DNA of 64,000 nt from the NCBI RefSeq assembly GCF_007680605.1, contig NZ_VEIO01000001.1, positions 372,001 through 436,000 on the forward strand, given 5' to 3'. Within the stretch, counting starts at the first letter, position 1; the number at the start of each line of letters is the position of its first letter. The notes below the pieces were generated by a model that saw nothing but the letters and a program-made list of their open reading frames with translations, made no database searches and was not told the DNA's origin. Source of the DNA: Paenibacillus xylanexedens. Its GTDB lineage: Bacteria; Bacillota; Bacilli; Paenibacillales; Paenibacillaceae. Positions 62,909 through 64,000 of this stretch are shown piece after piece. The translations under genes and the position numbers were made by a program.

Positions 62909-64000
62909 TCATCGGACTCTGCCGTTAATAATATAGGTCCTGAGGTCACGAAGTACATTGGCACGATTAAAGGCATCGAGGATCACAAGACTGACTGGAC
63001 CGATAATGAGGCCTAACACGCCAAACAGCTTTAAACCAACAAACATGCCTACTAACGTTGCAAGTGGGTCTAGACCAACACTACTGGCAAGAACTTTCGG
63101 TTCAATGATCTGCCGGGCAATAAGCAGGATAAGATAGATCACACTAATACCGATGCCAAGATAGATATCTCCATTCATGAACAAATAGGCCGCCCAAGGC
63201 ACCATCACCAGACCTACACCGAGATATGGAAGAAGGTCAACCAGACCAATCAGCAGAGCGATCGTGAACGCTGACTTCACTTGAAGGATGAGCAGTCCAA
63301 TCATGACGAACAGAGCGGTAATCGAGATCATGATCAGCTGTGCGCGTACATAACCAAAGAGAGCTTTTTTGAGATCATTCCAGATATCAGAGATCGGTTT
63401 GCGAACTGCGGACGGAACCCAGCCAGAGACGGTAATGCTGTGACGTGTCCAGCCTTTGCTAATGAAAAAGGTAGATAGCAGCACCACGATGAGAACTGCA
63501 CCCATATTAGGTAGCGAGGTCAGCAGGTTTAGAATCAGGTTGAAAAAACCAGTAACGAGGTCACTTACTGCTGATCCGACGGTCTCTGTTGTTTTGCTTA
63601 TGTTGCTGTTAATGGTTTCTTGATAATTCGGGTTTTCTTTGTAAAAATCGTTAATCTGCGCTATCAAACTCTGGATTGTATCGTTTTGTGTCCAGCGTAC
63701 AAACGTTTCTTTGATTTCATCCACATGCAGGTCGAAACTGGTGGTTAGTGAAATGACTTCTTTAACCATACGAGTAACAGCCGCAGATAAAATTACAGCG
63801 ATTGCTCCAAAATACAATAGGAGTGACAAGGTTACTGCTAACCAGCGCGGAAAACGAAGTCTGTTCTGGAGCAACTTTACGAGCGGATTCATGGCATAGG
63901 CGATAATCCAGGCAATAACAAAAGGATATAAAAGCGGGAACAACAGATATACGGCTACAGCGATCAGAAAGGTAGCCACAATAACCCACAGACCGCGAAG
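62909..64000 (-). CDS. ytvI: AI-2E/PerM family membrane protein YtvI, partial (5' end outside window)
   Basis: The frame continues past the right edge; a GTG at 63979 is internal, since LRGLWVIVATFLIAVAVYLL is continuous coding. At least 363 aa with about eight membrane segments in the AI-2E transporter (UPF0118) layout. Conserved blocks LLGLVDLLPYLGVGLV-type (read here as LIGLVDLLPYLGVGLVMVPW) and RQIIEPKVLASSVGLDP. Named sporulation-related in Bacillus by position; transport role unproven. The end lies at the pyk-fxsA cluster, as in Bacillus. Confidence 0.9.
   Translation of the reverse strand, partial: LRGLWVIVATFLIAVAVYLLFPLLYPFVIAWIIAYAMNPLVKLLQNRLRFPRWLAVTLSLLLYFGAIAVILSAAVTRMVKEVISLTTSFDLHVDEIKETFVRWTQNDTIQSLIAQINDFYKENPNYQETINSNISKTTETVGSAVSDLVTGFFNLILNLLTSLPNMGAVLIVVLLSTFFISKGWTRHSITVSGWVPSAVRKPISDIWNDLKKALFGYVRAQLIMISITALFVMIGLLILQVKSAFTIALLIGLVDLLPYLGVGLVMVPWAAYLFMNGDIYLGIGISVIYLILLIARQIIEPKVLASSVGLDPLATLVGMFVGLKLFGVLGLIIGPVSLVILDAFNRANVLRDLRTYIINGRVR

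Overview
The window reads as a chromosomal segment of a spore-forming, low-to-mid GC Gram-positive bacterium, most likely Paenibacillus (inference from gene content and order, not from a search). Spore genes are spread throughout: a PdaA-type cortex deacetylase, cotJABC, a YjcZ-type peptide, YtrI and YtrH, YheA, and five tandem YheC/YheD ATP-grasp proteins. Starts follow strong AGGAGG-type ribosome binding sites, often with GTG or TTG. The last third keeps the Bacillus order ytoI-ytpI-ytrI/ytrH-dnaE-accD-accA-pyk-fxsA-ytvI. I see no tRNA, rRNA, CRISPR array, prophage or transposase gene.

Layout. 1-8.5 kb: end of cysC, a zinc-ribbon protein, pdaA, degV, small membrane proteins, yunC, the methionine-salvage pair mtnK-mtnA and dps. 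9.1-14.7 kb: sufCDSUB, the iron-sulfur cluster assembly operon, behind a control region with a perfect 8-1-8 palindrome on the -10, Fur-like direct repeats in the spacer and an Fnr/Rex-like box upstream. 14.8-17 kb: a Crp-family regulator with a darcynin-like protein, a signal-less M23 peptidase and a YjcZ peptide. 17-21.8 kb: two HD-GYP genes around a fused moaD-moaE and a YunD-like nucleotidase. 22-26 kb: yfkAB, a CNNM/CorC-type membrane protein and cotJABC. At 26.0 kb lies a non-coding element with terminal inverted repeats that looks like a MITE.

26.3-30 kb holds an operon-like set on the minus strand: a ThDP enzyme of the acetolactate-synthase type, a carboxymuconolactone-decarboxylase-like protein, a small protein of unknown family, and a KAS III homologue that keeps the catalytic cysteine but lacks the usual His and Asn. 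I do not recognise this as a described pathway, and it is the best candidate here for an undescribed small-molecule system. 30.2-32 kb: a Gfo/Idh/MocA oxidoreductase and a HAD hydrolase. 32.2-41.4 kb: a carbohydrate locus of two ABC permeases, a YesM/YesN two-component system, a sugar-binding lipoprotein, a KdgF-like cupin and a heparinase II/III-like lyase. Together these suggest sensing, cutting and importing a uronate-containing polysaccharide.

41.5-47.9 kb: five consecutive YheC/YheD-family genes, then yheA. 49-52 kb: ytoI, a gap holding a rod-like RNA-scale inverted repeat, then ytpI, ytrI and ytrH. 52.2-56.4 kb: an enlarged dnaE with two low-complexity insertions, one very GC-rich. 56.9-64 kb: yutG, a small protein, accD-accA, pyk, a hotdog thioesterase, fxsA and a partial ytvI that runs off the right edge. 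Intrinsic terminators mark most unit boundaries.
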